A model generated the notes under the pieces. That model did no database searches. It saw nothing but the letters and a program-made list of their open reading frames with translations, and was not told where the DNA came from. Shown here in pieces: positions 45,901 to 55,987 of a stretch of DNA of 63,738 nucleotides (position 1 is the stretch's first letter; each line of letters starts with the position of its first letter). The stretch is from an uncultured Bacillota bacterium. Lineage in GTDB: Bacteria; Bacillota_I; Bacilli_A; Izemoplasmatales; Hujiaoplasmataceae. A program made the translations under genes and the position numbers. Location: assembly GCA_937862575.1 (NCBI GenBank), contig CALMFM010000155.1:1-63738 (forward strand), given 5' to 3'.

Positions 45901-46431
45901 GGTATAGATATGTACATGAAAATCTTGGAAGAAGAGATTGAGAAGGCTCAAAACAAGTCAGAAATCAAAAAACAGAAACAAGGCGTTAAGGCCCACGTAT
46001 CGAAGTTTATCGATGAACGATATATAGAAGATGACTATGTCAAGATTGAAATGCACAAGAGAATCAAAGACATACAATCAATTGGAGAAGCTTATGCTCT
46101 TCTAGAAGAATTGAGAGATCGATTTGGCACGTATGATGTCCAGCTTGAGATATATATTTATGAGAAACTATTTGAATATTTGACCAGAGAAATACAAGTA
46201 GAGAAAATCATTGAAAACAAAACAAATATATCATTAATATTAACTATAGAAGGAACGCTAGCGGTTGCCGGAGACAAGATTTTTAAATCTGGTGTAGAGA
46301 TATCAAGATACATTAGATTTGCTTATAAAAAAGATCGCATTCATATAATCCTTGACACAATCAAATTAGATAGACATTGGTTATATACGATGGTAGAGTT
46401 TCTTCAAAGCGTTGTTGATAATCGGAAATAG
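42967..46431 (+). CDS. mfd: Transcription-repair coupling factor
   Basis: A 1154-residue ATP-dependent translocase that removes stalled RNA polymerase and recruits UvrA. Seen: UvrB-like N-terminal part with FSIRGGIVDVYPLG, the RNA-polymerase interaction domain starting DLEKGDYVVHYDYGIGKF, Walker A VCGDVGFGKTEVAMRA, DEEQ box VIDEEQRFGV, SATPIPRTLHM, and QIRGRVGRS. The C-terminal UvrA-masking domain is present. Length is typical. GTGGAGGG precedes the ATG. Confidence 0.97.
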   Translation: MNNILKFLESNNYMREVISAIELNRHLYINNTNEENALLVLMEYYSKTDKTLFLVTPNLYKAQLIYDKLCQVMDTDNVCFFPQDEFVTNELLVSSMEFRIERINTIKRIIHNPHKIIVINLYGLLKPELPIENWTKSLLRLKKDQDYPISKLAEQLMEYGYKKEYTVEKIGDFSIRGGIVDVYPLGSKNPFRLDFFGDTLDVIKEFDVDTQISITKIHEIELLPMVEFFYGEKEYQIIRNIMETKIQNNNFSDDTIELIYKDMEKLNNHDELDRLIRYLPFVTDKHYTLIDLVEDKSLFFLDYHRIIEQNKILIEEIKDWYLSSGDYPKINFSMLYDFNEILGNKSVMVDYLEYRYKHEGAKVLSIFGKEVMTYTENINLLYTELSRNLGKKTQIIAFKSKDSLDKFTSVLKDKSINYVTCAKNTITEYAINLIVSEKVYDVYSDSFEINIITEEAITKKYISRKRGDYVSVYRKSQRVNDINDLEKGDYVVHYDYGIGKFLEIKTMTFGNVTNDYIHIEYRGGDKLYVSLDAIDQIHKYSGSEGFSPQLSKLGGQDWNRAKKRVREQVQEIADQLIKLYAEREHSVGFVYEEFPTIEEAFQESFPYHETPDQLKTINDVYKDMSKSTPMDRLVCGDVGFGKTEVAMRAAFRAVLNGKQVAYLAPTTVLSKQHYNTFSERMNEHGVNIALMNRFVTKKTQKEILKGLEEGTVDILIGTHRILSDDIKFKNLGLLVIDEEQRFGVMHKEKIKELKVNIDVMSLSATPIPRTLHMAIMGVKNMSILETAPENRYPIQTYVLERNDIIIKDAIERELARNGQVFYLYNRVEDIDFIADKLQNLVPEARMDIAHGKMRKMDLENVVDSFINRDLDVLISTTIIETGIDIPNANTLIVHDADLLGLSQLYQIRGRVGRSDKIAYAYLMYKKNKLLTEDAEKRLKVIKEFTELGSGFKIAVRDLSIRGAGDVLGREQSGFMDSVGIDMYMKILEEEIEKAQNKSEIKKQKQGVKAHVSKFIDERYIEDDYVKIEMHKRIKDIQSIGEAYALLEELRDRFGTYDVQLEIYIYEKLFEYLTREIQVEKIIENKTNISLILTIEGTLAVAGDKIFKSGVEISRYIRFAYKKDRIHIILDTIKLDRHWLYTMVEFLQSVVDNRK

Positions 46432-46445
46432 CAACATTTAATATA

Positions 46446-46476
46446 CGCCACCAAAATCGTTTTGGTGGTGTTTTTA
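46446..46476 (+). terminator. Terminator after mfd
   Basis: CGCCACCAAAA (46446-46456) pairs with TTTTGGTGGTG (46460-46470, one wobble) around TCG, followed by TTTTTAT. Confidence 0.85.
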
Positions 46477-46547
46477 TATTATATTGCTACCTAAAAGAGG
46501 GTAAGTCAAAAAAAGCGGTTATATGGCAATAATTTGTGTTTTATCAA

Positions 46548-46576
46548 TTGTAATTTCTGTATATTTATTATATAAT
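46548..46576 (+). promoter_or_regulatory. Promoter of the yaaA-recF-gyrB-gyrA operon
   Basis: TTGTAA (46548-46553) and TATAAT (46571-46576) are 17 bases apart, about 34 bases upstream of yaaA. Confidence 0.75.
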
Positions 46577-46609
46577 ATATATATAAATATAATATCAGGG
46601 GTATAAATT

Positions 46610-46828
46610 ATGAATAGAGTCTCGATAAAAACTGAAAATATCACTTTAGGACAATTGCTGAAGTTGGTTAACCTTATCGGCTCTGGCGGAGAAGCCAAAA
46701 TCTATCTGGCCTCAAATACTGTCTTTGTCAACAAAAAACTTGAAGATCGCAGAGGAAGGAAATTGTATCCTGGTGATGTCATTAAGTTTGGCACAACCGA
46801 ATACACGATAGAATCAAATGAAAATTGA
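46610..46828 (+). CDS. yaaA: S4-domain RNA-binding protein YaaA (RlbA-like)
   Basis: A 72-residue S4-like protein: LGQLLKLVNLIGSGGEAKIY followed by LEDRRGRKLYPGDVIKF. This small protein lies before recF in many Firmicutes and has been linked to ribosome assembly. The recF start codon lies inside its last 11 bases. Confidence 0.9.
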   Translation: MNRVSIKTENITLGQLLKLVNLIGSGGEAKIYLASNTVFVNKKLEDRRGRKLYPGDVIKFGTTEYTIESNEN

Positions 46829-47912
46829 CAACATTACCTTAAACAATTTTCGCAATTATTCCAAACAAGAATTGGAGCTGGGGAAAAAAGTCAATTTTTT
46901 TATTGGAAATAATGGAAGCGGCAAAACCAATCTACTAGAAGCTATTTATGTTGTCGCTTTAACCAAGTCCTATAAAACCGCTGACATTAACCTGATAAAA
47001 TATGGAGAAGACTACGCGAGAGTTATTGCGTCTGTGAATAACAAAAACAGAAAATTTCAACTTAAACTTATCGTTTCGGAACAAGGCAAGAAAGCAATGG
47101 TCAACAGTTCAGAAATTAAGAAATTAAGCGATTATATCGGAGCGTTCAACGTTTTATCGTTTTTCCCTGAAGATCTGATGATTATTAAGGGGTCTCCAAG
47201 AGAAAGAAGATACTTCATCGATATCATTTATGGCCAAATTGATAAGAATTATTTATCTGAACTATCAAATTACAAATTAATTTTAAAACAAAGGAACGAA
47301 TTATTAAAAAAAATATCCGAATCTAACGAGCCGGACATGACTTTACTTGATGTTTTGACCGAACAAATAGCCACCTCTGCAAAACAAATTGTATCAATGA
47401 GAGAGTTATTTGTTAATCAAATTAATTCTTCACTAAAATCAATGTATAGGTTCTTAACGGACAGGAACGTAGATTTCATATTCAGGTACAACCCATCAGT
47501 ATATGAGGATATTGAGAATGCTCTAAAAAGCAAATATAAGTCGGATATTATCCTAAAGACAACAAATATCGGACCGCATCGAGACGACTATGATTTTTTG
47601 ATTGACAATCTACAGGCAAAAGACAACGCTTCACAAGGTGAGCAGAGATTGATGGGGCTTGCATTAATTCTGGCTATAGGAGACATAATATATAAAATCA
47701 AGAATGAAAGGCCGGTTTTATTGCTAGATGACGTTTTTAGCGAGCTAGATCACAATAGACAAAACAGGCTTATAAAATATCTTAATGAATTGGACTCGCA
47801 AACAGTAATAACAACTACAACTTTGAATAACATAGATAAAAGCATCTTAAAAGGCTCCAAGATATTTAGAGTACAAAACAACACCGTTAGGGAGGAACAC
47901 ATATATGAATGA
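46818..47912 (+). CDS. recF: DNA replication and repair protein RecF
   Basis: SMC-like ATPase loading recombination proteins at gaps. The 364-residue product starts [12 protein letters not shown] and has Walker [17 protein letters not shown], the signature region [16 protein letters not shown] and Walker [14 protein letters not shown]. Overlaps yaaA by 11 bases and gyrB by 8, so the three genes are tightly coupled. Confidence 0.95.
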   Translation: MKIDNITLNNFRNYSKQELELGKKVNFFIGNNGSGKTNLLEAIYVVALTKSYKTADINLIKYGEDYARVIASVNNKNRKFQLKLIVSEQGKKAMVNSSEIKKLSDYIGAFNVLSFFPEDLMIIKGSPRERRYFIDIIYGQIDKNYLSELSNYKLILKQRNELLKKISESNEPDMTLLDVLTEQIATSAKQIVSMRELFVNQINSSLKSMYRFLTDRNVDFIFRYNPSVYEDIENALKSKYKSDIILKTTNIGPHRDDYDFLIDNLQAKDNASQGEQRLMGLALILAIGDIIYKIKNERPVLLLDDVFSELDHNRQNRLIKYLNELDSQTVITTTTLNNIDKSILKGSKIFRVQNNTVREEHIYE

Positions 47913-49812
47913 AAATAAGAAGTACGATTCCAGCAATATTCAAATTCTTGAAGGACTTGAGGCGGTAAAAAAGCGCCCTGGAATGTATATTGGAACCACA
48001 AGTTCCCGAGGATTGCATCACCTTGTTTGGGAAATTGTAGATAACTCGGTAGATGAAGCTCTAGCCGGTTTTTGCACTGACATTTTCGTGGAAATATTAC
48101 CTGGAGAAGTCATTAAGGTTACTGATAACGGAAGAGGAATACCTGTTGATATCCACCCAAAAACAGGCAGACCATCTGTTGAAACGGTATATACCACTTT
48201 GCATGCCGGCGGTAAATTTGATCACAACTCATACAAGGTATCCGGAGGCTTGCACGGAGTAGGCGCCTCGGTAGTTAACGCATTGAGTCAATATATGATC
48301 GTGGAAATTCATAAAGATGGCAAAGAATACAGAATAGAATTTGACCACGGGTTCCTAAAAAAAGAACTGGTTACTTTAGGCGACACCGATAAATCCGGTA
48401 CTATTGTGACGTTTCTTCCTGATCCTGAGATTTTCAAAGAGTCTCAACACTTTGAATTTGAAATCTTACGAACCAGAATTCAACAATTGGCATTTCTTAA
48501 TAAGGGAATTAGATTCTCTATCATAGATAAACGTCAAGAAGACAAATTCGTTGAGAAGAAATATTGCTATGAAGGCGGAGTAAAAGAGTATGTAAGGTTT
48601 CTTAACGAAGGAAAAGAAGTACTCCATCAAGATGTAGCTTATTTTGAAGGACAGGTTGACGATATAATCGTCGAAATCGCAATGCAATACAATAGCGGTT
48701 ATGCTCAAAGCATATATCCTTTTACTAACAACATCAACAATTTAGAAGGCGGAACTCATGAAGAAGGCTTCAAGAGAACCTTAACTACTATATTGAATAA
48801 TTATGGTAAATTGATAAACATGTATAAGAAAGACGAATCCTTAATGGGTGAAGATACCAGAGAAGGATTGGTCGCGATTGTTTCCATAAAACATCCGGAT
48901 CCTCAATTTGAGGGGCAGACAAAGTCAAAACTCGGAAGCAGCGATGCGAGAGTAGCTGTTTCTCAAGTTATGAAAGACGGACTGGAAAGGTTCCTTTTAG
49001 AAAACCCTAATGCCGGTAAAATAATTATCGAAAAAGCTTTAATGGCTCAAAGAGCTAGAATAGCAGCTAAAAAGGCTAGAGAAGCTACTAGAAGAAAATC
49101 ACCTTTGGATGCACTCGGATTTGCATCCAAACTTGCCGATTGCCGTACAAAAGACGCGACTAAATCAGAAATATACATAGTCGAGGGTGATTCTGCCGGT
49201 GGCTCCGCCAAACAAGGCAGGGACTCAGAATATCAAGCCATTCTTCCTTTGAGAGGCAAGGTTTTGAATGTAGAAAAGTCAAGATTGGATAAAGCTTTGC
49301 AAAACAAAGAAATACTTTCGATGATTCAAGCATTTGGAACTGGTATAGCTGAAGAATTCCAACTTGAAAGTCTACGTTATCATAAAATAATAATTATGAC
49401 CGATGCCGACGTCGACGGGGCGCACATTAGAACGCTACTATTGACATTCTTCTTCAGATATCTCAAAAATTTGATAGAAAAAGGTCATGTATTCATTGCT
49501 CAGCCGCCTTTATTTAAAGTTCAATCAGGAAAAACAATCAAATATGCATATGAAGAGCATGAACTTGACAAGATATTGGCTGAATTTAATACAAAACCAA
49601 TTATTCAAAGATATAAAGGACTTGGAGAAATGAACCCTGAACAACTTTGGGAAACAACAATGGATCCGGTTCAAAGAACACTTCTTCAGGTAACCCTAGA
49701 AGATGCAATGGAAGCAGATAGAATTTTCTCAATGTTGATGGGCGACGACGTTCTCAGCAGAAGAGAATTCATTCAAGATAACGCTGAATACGTTAAGAAT
49801 CTGGATGTATAG
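47905..49812 (+). CDS. gyrB: DNA gyrase subunit B
   Basis: ATPase subunit of gyrase, 635 residues. Seen: [14 protein letters not shown], the ATP-binding [11 protein letters not shown] and [17 protein letters not shown], the [12 protein letters not shown] segment, and TOPRIM motifs [14 protein letters not shown] and [15 protein letters not shown]. The C-terminus ends [16 protein letters not shown] as in GyrB. AGGGAGG precedes the ATG. Confidence 0.97.
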   Translation: MNENKKYDSSNIQILEGLEAVKKRPGMYIGTTSSRGLHHLVWEIVDNSVDEALAGFCTDIFVEILPGEVIKVTDNGRGIPVDIHPKTGRPSVETVYTTLHAGGKFDHNSYKVSGGLHGVGASVVNALSQYMIVEIHKDGKEYRIEFDHGFLKKELVTLGDTDKSGTIVTFLPDPEIFKESQHFEFEILRTRIQQLAFLNKGIRFSIIDKRQEDKFVEKKYCYEGGVKEYVRFLNEGKEVLHQDVAYFEGQVDDIIVEIAMQYNSGYAQSIYPFTNNINNLEGGTHEEGFKRTLTTILNNYGKLINMYKKDESLMGEDTREGLVAIVSIKHPDPQFEGQTKSKLGSSDARVAVSQVMKDGLERFLLENPNAGKIIIEKALMAQRARIAAKKAREATRRKSPLDALGFASKLADCRTKDATKSEIYIVEGDSAGGSAKQGRDSEYQAILPLRGKVLNVEKSRLDKALQNKEILSMIQAFGTGIAEEFQLESLRYHKIIIMTDADVDGAHIRTLLLTFFFRYLKNLIEKGHVFIAQPPLFKVQSGKTIKYAYEEHELDKILAEFNTKPIIQRYKGLGEMNPEQLWETTMDPVQRTLLQVTLEDAMEADRIFSMLMGDDVLSRREFIQDNAEYVKNLDV

Positions 49813-49823
49813 GAGGGTAGATC

Positions 49824-52421
49824 ATGGCAGACAATTTTATTAATGACAATATGAACAACAATACTACCAGTAAAGTCGTGGAGATCAATATTTCCAAAGA
49901 AATGAAAACCTCTTTCCTTTCTTACGCGATGAGCGTTATTGTATCCAGAGCCTTACCTGACGTCAGAGACGGACTTAAACCGGTTCACAGAAGAATCCTA
50001 TATGGAATGGATGAGCTCGGAGTATATCCTGACAAACCTTTCAAGAAATCAGCGCGTATCGTCGGAGACGTCATGGGTAAGTATCATCCTCATGGTGATG
50101 CAGCCATCTATGACACGATGGTCAGAATGGCCCAAGATTTCAGTTATAGATATCCTTTGGTTAACGGACACGGAAACTTTGGGTCGATTGATGGCGATCC
50201 AGCCGCGGCTATGCGTTATACAGAAGCCAGAATGGAGAAAATTACACTTGAGATTTTAAAAGATCTTAAGAAAAATACTGTTGATTTCAAAGACAACTAT
50301 GACGGTTCCGAACAAGAACCAATAGTATTGCCGACAAAAATACCAAACCTGCTAATTAACGGTACTACCGGCATAGCGGTCGGTATGGCTACAAATATAC
50401 CGCCTCATAATCTCGGGGAAGTAATAGATGGATATATTGCCTATATCAATAATCCTGAAATAGAACTTGAAGAAATGATGGAATATATAAAAGGCCCCGA
50501 TTTCCCTACCGGAGGAGTCATTTTAGGACAATCAGGAATCTTGCAAGCATATGCAACTGGTAGAGGAATCATTAGAGTTAAAGCCAAGGCCGAAGTCAAA
50601 GAAATGGCAAATGGAAAAAAACAAATCATAATAAAGGAAATACCTTATCAAGTAAACAAAACAACCCTTATCGAAAGAATCGCTGACCTTGCAAAAGATA
50701 AGAAAATCGAAGGCATAACCGATTTGCGAGACGAATCTAACCTTAAAGGGATGAGAGTTGTAATGGAATTGAGAAAAGACATCAATCCTGAAGTCTTCCT
50801 CAATAACTTATATAAAAACTCACAGTTACAGATGTCTTTCGGGGCTAATATGTTAGCCTTGGTCGATGAGAAACCAGAAATTCTTGGATTGATTGACATT
50901 ATCAAACACTATTACAATCACCAAGTCGAGATATTGGTAAGAAGATGCCGTTTCGATTTGGAGAAAGCCGAACAAAGACTACATCTGCTTGAAGGGTTCA
51001 TAGTTGCTTTGAATAACATTGAAGAAGTTATACGAATTATTAGAAATTCTTATGATGATACAGAACAACAATTGATTGCCACCTTCAATTTCAGCGACGT
51101 GCAAGCCAAAGCTATCCTGGCAATGCAATTAAGAAGATTGTCAGGTTTAGAAAGAGACAAGATAGACAACGAAGCGAAAGAGCTTCACGTACAAATAGAC
51201 GACTTGAACGAAACTTTGGGAAACCCTGAGAAACAAAACAGGCTTTTAATAGAAGAAGCGTTGGAAATCAAAGCCAAATACGGCGATGAAAGAAGAACTG
51301 AAATTGATCTCTTTGGTGATTACGATATTGAAGATGAAGATCTCATTCCTGTTGAAGACGTTATAATAGCTGTAACAACCAATGGTTATGTAAAAAGGAT
51401 GAATGTCGACGTCTATCGCGCTCAAAACCGCGGTGGAAGAGGCAAGACAGGCATGAATTTGAATGAGGATGATGTAATAGACTCGATTATTTCAGCTCAA
51501 ACTCATGATTATTTGTTGTTCTTCACTACCCTAGGCAGAGTTTATAAGATGAAAGGCTATAAGATTCCTCGTTATGGAAGAAATTCCAAAGGATTGCCAA
51601 TCGTCAACTTACTTAATCTTGCCGAAGGAGAAGCTTTAGCCGCAGTAATGACACTTAAGGATTTCGAAGAAGGTTATCTATTTTTCACAACTTCCAAAGG
51701 CGTTGTCAAGAGAACAAAGGTATCCGATTTTCAAAATATTCGTGTCAATGGAATTAAAGCAATAACTTTAAGAGATGGCGACTTCTTACATTCTGTTAAA
51801 TTAACAGACGGATCAAGAGACATTATCATTGGCGCATCCAATGGAAAAGCCATCCGATTCCAAGAAACAGATGTTCGCTGCATGGGAAGAACCGCATCAG
51901 GCGTTAAGGGTATCGAACTAGAAAATGATGAAGAAGTTATTGGCGTAACATCAGTGGACGAAGACCGCACTCAAATACTCGCCATCACCAAACTTGGTTA
52001 TGGAAAGAGGACTGAAGTGGATGAATATCGTTGCCAAATACGTGGTGGAAAAGGCGTCAAGACAATCAACGTCACTGAAAAGAATGGACATCTGGCCAAA
52101 TTGATAAGTGTAACCGAAGGCGAAGACCTTCTGGTTGTCAGTGATAAAGGAATAATTATTAGAACACCTATCCAACAAATTTCAATCCTGAAAAGAGCTA
52201 CTCAAGGTGTCAAGATAATCAACCTTTTGGAAGATCACATAGTATCAACAGTTGCTTTGATAGATTCCGAACCCGAAGAAGATGAAGAACCAATTATCGA
52301 GCAAAAACAGGAACACATTCCTTTAATGCCGATTGATTCTCCAGTAATTGACGAGGAAGAGGAAGAAGAAGTCAATGAAGAATCGGCCGAAATCGACGAT
52401 ATATTGAATGACAGTTTTTAA
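49824..52421 (+). CDS. gyrA: DNA gyrase subunit A
   Basis: DNA-cleaving subunit, 865 residues. Seen: [20 protein letters not shown], the quinolone-determining region [20 protein letters not shown], and the active-site Tyr in [12 protein letters not shown]-terminal beta-pinwheel carries a near-canonical GyrA box (QNRGGRG instead of QRRGGRG), which supports gyrase over topoisomerase IV. The acidic tail ([11 protein letters not shown] region) is a feature of many GyrA proteins. AGGAGGG lies 11 bases after gyrB. Confidence 0.97.
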   Translation: MADNFINDNMNNNTTSKVVEINISKEMKTSFLSYAMSVIVSRALPDVRDGLKPVHRRILYGMDELGVYPDKPFKKSARIVGDVMGKYHPHGDAAIYDTMVRMAQDFSYRYPLVNGHGNFGSIDGDPAAAMRYTEARMEKITLEILKDLKKNTVDFKDNYDGSEQEPIVLPTKIPNLLINGTTGIAVGMATNIPPHNLGEVIDGYIAYINNPEIELEEMMEYIKGPDFPTGGVILGQSGILQAYATGRGIIRVKAKAEVKEMANGKKQIIIKEIPYQVNKTTLIERIADLAKDKKIEGITDLRDESNLKGMRVVMELRKDINPEVFLNNLYKNSQLQMSFGANMLALVDEKPEILGLIDIIKHYYNHQVEILVRRCRFDLEKAEQRLHLLEGFIVALNNIEEVIRIIRNSYDDTEQQLIATFNFSDVQAKAILAMQLRRLSGLERDKIDNEAKELHVQIDDLNETLGNPEKQNRLLIEEALEIKAKYGDERRTEIDLFGDYDIEDEDLIPVEDVIIAVTTNGYVKRMNVDVYRAQNRGGRGKTGMNLNEDDVIDSIISAQTHDYLLFFTTLGRVYKMKGYKIPRYGRNSKGLPIVNLLNLAEGEALAAVMTLKDFEEGYLFFTTSKGVVKRTKVSDFQNIRVNGIKAITLRDGDFLHSVKLTDGSRDIIIGASNGKAIRFQETDVRCMGRTASGVKGIELENDEEVIGVTSVDEDRTQILAITKLGYGKRTEVDEYRCQIRGGKGVKTINVTEKNGHLAKLISVTEGEDLLVVSDKGIIIRTPIQQISILKRATQGVKIINLLEDHIVSTVALIDSEPEEDEEPIIEQKQEHIPLMPIDSPVIDEEEEEEVNEESAEIDDILNDSF

Positions 52422-52430
52422 CTAAAAATA

Positions 52431-52466
52431 AAAGGATGTTGACTTAATTGCCAACGTCCTTTTTAT
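52431..52466. terminator. Bidirectional terminator between gyrA and the HIT gene
   Basis: AAAGGATGTTG (52431-52441) pairs with CAACGTCCTTT (52452-52462, one wobble) around a 10-base loop with A and T flanks. Confidence 0.8.
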
Positions 52467-52475
52467 TATATTTGA

Positions 52476-52886
52476 TTACAGATTCTCGATTATGCTCTTC
52501 TGAATATCTTTATACATCTCTTGGCTTGTATTGCCTTGATTGTTGATAAAATCGATGTCAACGCCATCTTGATAGTATCTAGGAATGATATGCAGATGGA
52601 AGTGAAAAACGCTTTGAAGCGGCTTCTCCGTATTTACAAGCACATTCAAACCAATAGGATTAAAAGCATTTTTAATTGCGTTAGCAATCTTTGGAACCAC
52701 TTTAAAGATATTACCAGCCAATTCCTCGTTGATATCATATAGATTTTTGAAATGTTGTTTAGATATCACGATTGTATGTCCTTTAGTGGCTTGAGAAATG
52801 TCAAGTATCGCTAAAACATTCTCATCTTCGTAAATCTTGTATGACGGAATATCTCCGTTTAAGATTGAGCAAAATACACAACTCAT
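52476..52886 (-). CDS. HIT family nucleotide-binding hydrolase
   Basis: A 136-residue histidine-triad protein with CVFCSILNGDIPSYKIYED at the N-terminus (a zinc-type Cys pair), FLDISQA-like ILDISQATKGH, and the triad HFHLHIIP (about 97-104). Members hydrolyse AMP-linked nucleotides. It follows the HAD gene by 2 bases on the same strand. GAGGAATAAAA lies before the ATG. Confidence 0.9.
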   Translation of the reverse strand: MSCVFCSILNGDIPSYKIYEDENVLAILDISQATKGHTIVISKQHFKNLYDINEELAGNIFKVVPKIANAIKNAFNPIGLNVLVNTEKPLQSVFHFHLHIIPRYYQDGVDIDFINNQGNTSQEMYKDIQKSIIENL

Positions 52887-52888
52887 TT

Positions 52889-53548
52889 TTATTCCTCCTC
52901 ATTATAATCGTCGATTACTTTTAATAAATCTGAAAAATCATTTATCCAAAAATCCGGATTTAGATTTTTAATCAATTCTCTTTTGATAGACCAATTCACA
53001 CCACAAGTTAGCACAGAAGCGTTTCTACCAGCCAAAATATCGGAAGTGTTATCTCCAACGAATACGACTTTGTTGTAGCTTTTTAGCTGCTTCAAAGCAT
53101 AGAAGACAGGCTCGGGATGCGGTTTGTGTTCTCTTATGTCGTCCAAAAAACAATATGTATTGAAGTATTTATCCATTCCATAATGCTTTATTGAAGGCAT
53201 GGCTGATCGACTGAATTTAGTTGTGACAACGCCGAGATTGAACCCACGGTCATATAGATTCTTCAATGTTGACAAAACTTCAGGATAAATGCTGATATAG
53301 TCAAATTCATGACTTATGTAGTAGTCACGATAATATTCAATCATTTCCTGGATGACGACAGGGTCTTTGGATACAATCGCAAAGGTTTCTTTCAACGGCG
53401 GCCCGACCATTTCAACTAATTCTTCATTTGAGAAGTTTCTTTCAGGCATGTACTTACGAAATGTCAGTTCGAAACATTTGACAATTAATTCATTTGAATC
53501 AATCAACGTTCCATCCAAATCAAATAATACTGTATCTATTTTACGCAA
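52889..53548 (-). CDS. HAD-superfamily phosphatase (PpaX/Gph-like)
   Basis: A phosphatase of about 219 residues: DxDxT motif VLFDLDGTLIDS near the N-terminus, TTKFSRSA motif II, the lysine-bearing HKPHPEPVFYAL and GDNTSDILAGRNA motif. Length and motifs fit pyrophosphatase PpaX or phosphoglycolate phosphatase. I chose the TTG at 53548, five bases after GGTGA; the in-frame GTG at 53557 lies almost on the transcription start of the nearest -10 and has no SD. Confidence 0.82.
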   Translation of the reverse strand: MRKIDTVLFDLDGTLIDSNELIVKCFELTFRKYMPERNFSNEELVEMVGPPLKETFAIVSKDPVVIQEMIEYYRDYYISHEFDYISIYPEVLSTLKNLYDRGFNLGVVTTKFSRSAMPSIKHYGMDKYFNTYCFLDDIREHKPHPEPVFYALKQLKSYNKVVFVGDNTSDILAGRNASVLTCGVNWSIKRELIKNLNPDFWINDFSDLLKVIDDYNEEE

Positions 53549-53564
53549 TTTAATCACCGAGTAT

Positions 53565-53573
53565 ATTATATCA
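53565..53573 (-). promoter_or_regulatory. Extended -10 promoter of the HAD-HIT operon
   Basis: The minus strand reads TGATATAAT, an exact extended -10. The distance to the HAD gene is short, which is why a TTG start further in is preferred. Confidence 0.55.
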
Positions 53574-53654
53574 AATTTTTTAATTATCTTGATAACGTAT
53601 TTAAATTTGCTTAATACAATTCAAAATTCAAATGTTTAATTTTGAGTTTCGCTG

Positions 53655-53663
53655 TGCTATAAT
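53655..53663 (+). promoter_or_regulatory. Extended -10 promoter of dgkB
   Basis: TGCTATAAT is an exact extended -10 16 bases before the GTG start, with TAGGTGA between them as SD. The leader would be about 10 bases. Confidence 0.6.
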
Positions 53664-53678
53664 TAGTTAGGTGATTTT

Positions 53679-54593
53679 GTGAAAAAAGCAATCTTGATTT
53701 ACAATCCCAAAAGCGGAAACCAGAAATTTGAAGATAAGCTTGATTTCGTCCTAGATTCCTTGAAGGGAGACTATGGCGATGTTTCTGTTTATAGAACCAC
53801 TTATCCCGGTCACGCAATCGAATTAGCCTCAAAAGCTTGTGAGGAACGTTATGAGATGCTTATAATTGTTGGTGGCGACGGAACTTTCAACGAATGCGTA
53901 AACGGTATGATGGACCACGAATATCGACCGACCATTGGTTATATACCAGCAGGAACCTGTTGTGACATTGGAATGAGCTTAGGATTGTCAAAAAATGTTG
54001 AAAAGGCTACAAAAAATATCCTTAACAACACAAGAGCAAAAATGGATATAGTTAAATCTAACAATAGGTATTTCTGTTATGTATCTGGTAACGGAGCTTT
54101 TATTGACATCAGCTATGTAACAGATTCAAATCTAAAAAAGAAAATCGGGTACTTGGCTTATTTGATTCGTGGAGCGGTAGAGATGTTCACAATACCGAAA
54201 ATGAAAATGAAAATCCGACACGACCACGGGTATGACAGCGGAACTTATTCTCTGGTTTTAATAATTAACTCAAAGAGAGTCGCCGGAATCAATATGATAT
54301 ATAAACCTTGTTTGGATGATGGCTTAGTAGACGTAGTTTTATACAGAAGCTTGCCTCCTTTCAATAGTTTGATTTATATAATATCCATGATTTTACCTTT
54401 CTGGTCAACACCTTTGGTGCGGAGATTCAAGTCTAGTCATTTGAAAATTAAAACTAACACAAAAGCTAGATGGAACATCGACGGAGAATCCGGTGGAACA
54501 GGAAATCAATACATTGAAGTGGCCAAACAAGCCATTGAGATAATAATACCAGACAAGATAAAGAGCAGATATTTCCATAATCAAAATGAGTAA
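53679..54593 (+). CDS. dgkB: Diacylglycerol/lipid kinase family protein
   Basis: A 304-residue lipid kinase of the DagK/YegS type: AILIYNPKSGNQKFED at the start, the GGDGTFNECVNGMM nucleotide loop (about 66-79), and IPAGTCCDIGMSLGL, where GTxxD is usually GTTNDFARsLG. It probably recycles diacylglycerol, for example that released during lipid turnover. The start codon is GTG, supported by GGTGA four bases upstream. The rnmV start overlaps its end by 8 bases. Confidence 0.82.
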   Translation: MKKAILIYNPKSGNQKFEDKLDFVLDSLKGDYGDVSVYRTTYPGHAIELASKACEERYEMLIIVGGDGTFNECVNGMMDHEYRPTIGYIPAGTCCDIGMSLGLSKNVEKATKNILNNTRAKMDIVKSNNRYFCYVSGNGAFIDISYVTDSNLKKKIGYLAYLIRGAVEMFTIPKMKMKIRHDHGYDSGTYSLVLIINSKRVAGINMIYKPCLDDGLVDVVLYRSLPPFNSLIYIISMILPFWSTPLVRRFKSSHLKIKTNTKARWNIDGESGGTGNQYIEVAKQAIEIIIPDKIKSRYFHNQNE

Positions 54594-55131
54594 ATATAAC
54601 CAAGTCATAGTTGTCGAAGGTAGACACGACGAACAAAAAATCAAAAGTATTTATCCTGACGTGGAATGTATTGTCACGGGAGGTAGTGAGATTTCCGAAC
54701 AGACTTTGAATCTGATATATCAAACAAGTTTACATAGAGAAATCATATTATTTTTAGATCCGGATTACCCTGGAAAAAGAATAACAAATAGAATATTGGA
54801 AACAAAAGGCAACTATAAAATAGCATTTTTGAGTAAAGAAAAAGCTATTAGCAAGAACTATAAAAAGGTAGGAATCGAACACGCTAGCAGGAAAGACATA
54901 ATTGCTAGTCTCAATTCATGCTTTACGATTAATAAAAATACTAATAAAGTACAAATTAGAGACTTGATGCATCGCAAATTAATTAATGGCGAAGGAGCAT
55001 CAAACAATAGAAGAAATCTGTGTAAATCGCTAAATTTACCGATTTTAAACGGAAAAGCATTTTTAAAAACAATTAATATGTTAGGAATAAATCTAGAAAG
55101 GATTGATGAATTAATTGGCCGACAACAATAG
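54586..55131 (+). CDS. rnmV: Ribonuclease M5
   Basis: TOPRIM nuclease maturing 5S rRNA. The 181-residue product has VIVVEGRHDEQKIKSIYPDV at the N-terminus, the TOPRIM acidic motif FLDPDYPGKRITN (about 57-69), and GIEHASRKDIIASL. In Firmicutes rnmV precedes rsmA, as here. Overlaps both neighbours. Confidence 0.93.
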   Translation: MSKYNQVIVVEGRHDEQKIKSIYPDVECIVTGGSEISEQTLNLIYQTSLHREIILFLDPDYPGKRITNRILETKGNYKIAFLSKEKAISKNYKKVGIEHASRKDIIASLNSCFTINKNTNKVQIRDLMHRKLINGEGASNNRRNLCKSLNLPILNGKAFLKTINMLGINLERIDELIGRQQ

Positions 55132-55975
55132 TAACAGAATAAGGAAAGCAATTGTCAGCCAAGACGATTTTTCAGTCAAGAAAAAATTTAGTCAAAACTT
55201 CTTGCTTGATGAAAACATCATTCATAAAATAATCGACTCAGCAAAGATAGATAATACAACTTGTGTGATAGAGATCGGTCCCGGACTCGGAGCTTTAACA
55301 AAAGAGATTGTAAAACTAGCAAAATCTGTGATAGTTTATGAGATAGATGAAGACTTAATTCCCCATTTACAGCGCTTAATAGGCAGTTTTAAAAATTTGA
55401 TTTTGCTCAATAAAGATATATTAAAAGCCAATGTTGAAGAGGATATTTTGAATCATTTTGACGGTTGCGAAAGGACTGTAGTCATAAGCAATCTTCCCTA
55501 TCATATAACCACGCCAATCATAATGAAGTTTCTTGAAGAGTTAAAAAATATAGATTCAATGGTGCTTATGATGCAATTGGAAGTGGCGCAAAGAATTACA
55601 TCTAAGCCAAATACTAAAGATTATAATGCGCTAAGCGTTATAATTCAGCATCAAACGATCGCCAAATACCTTTTCAAAGTCCCGAAAGCTGTTTTCTATC
55701 CTCAACCAAACGTCGACTCGGCTGTGATCAGGTTGGACATTATTAAAGAGGTTAACCAAACGGATAACACAGAGTTTTATAATTTCGTTCACAAATGTTT
55801 TAGTCAGAGAAGAAAAACCTTGGTAAACAATCTGGCTAACGGTTATAATAAATATGCAAAAGATGAGTTGATTGAAATATTGTCAAAAGAAAAAATCAAT
55901 CCCCAGACCAGAGCCGAAGTACTTGGTCTTGAGGAGTTTATGAAATTATATCAAAATTATTTCAGAGAAAGTTGA
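55115..55975 (+). CDS. rsmA: 16S rRNA (adenine(1518/1519)-N6)-dimethyltransferase
   Basis: KsgA-type methyltransferase, 286 residues. Seen: KKKFSQNFLLDENI near the start, SAM motif VIEIGPGLGALTKE, and the catalytic NLPYHITTPI. The C-terminal helical domain is complete. The only usable start in frame is TTG at 55115, within the last 17 bases of rnmV, which suggests translational coupling. Confidence 0.93.
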   Translation: MADNNSNRIRKAIVSQDDFSVKKKFSQNFLLDENIIHKIIDSAKIDNTTCVIEIGPGLGALTKEIVKLAKSVIVYEIDEDLIPHLQRLIGSFKNLILLNKDILKANVEEDILNHFDGCERTVVISNLPYHITTPIIMKFLEELKNIDSMVLMMQLEVAQRITSKPNTKDYNALSVIIQHQTIAKYLFKVPKAVFYPQPNVDSAVIRLDIIKEVNQTDNTEFYNFVHKCFSQRRKTLVNNLANGYNKYAKDELIEILSKEKINPQTRAEVLGLEEFMKLYQNYFRES

Positions 55976-55987
55976 TAGGAGTAAAAA

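Noticed and set aside
55976-55987. Glycine riboswitch or other leader in front of glyA
   Set aside because: Only 12 bases separate rsmA and glyA, so there is no room.
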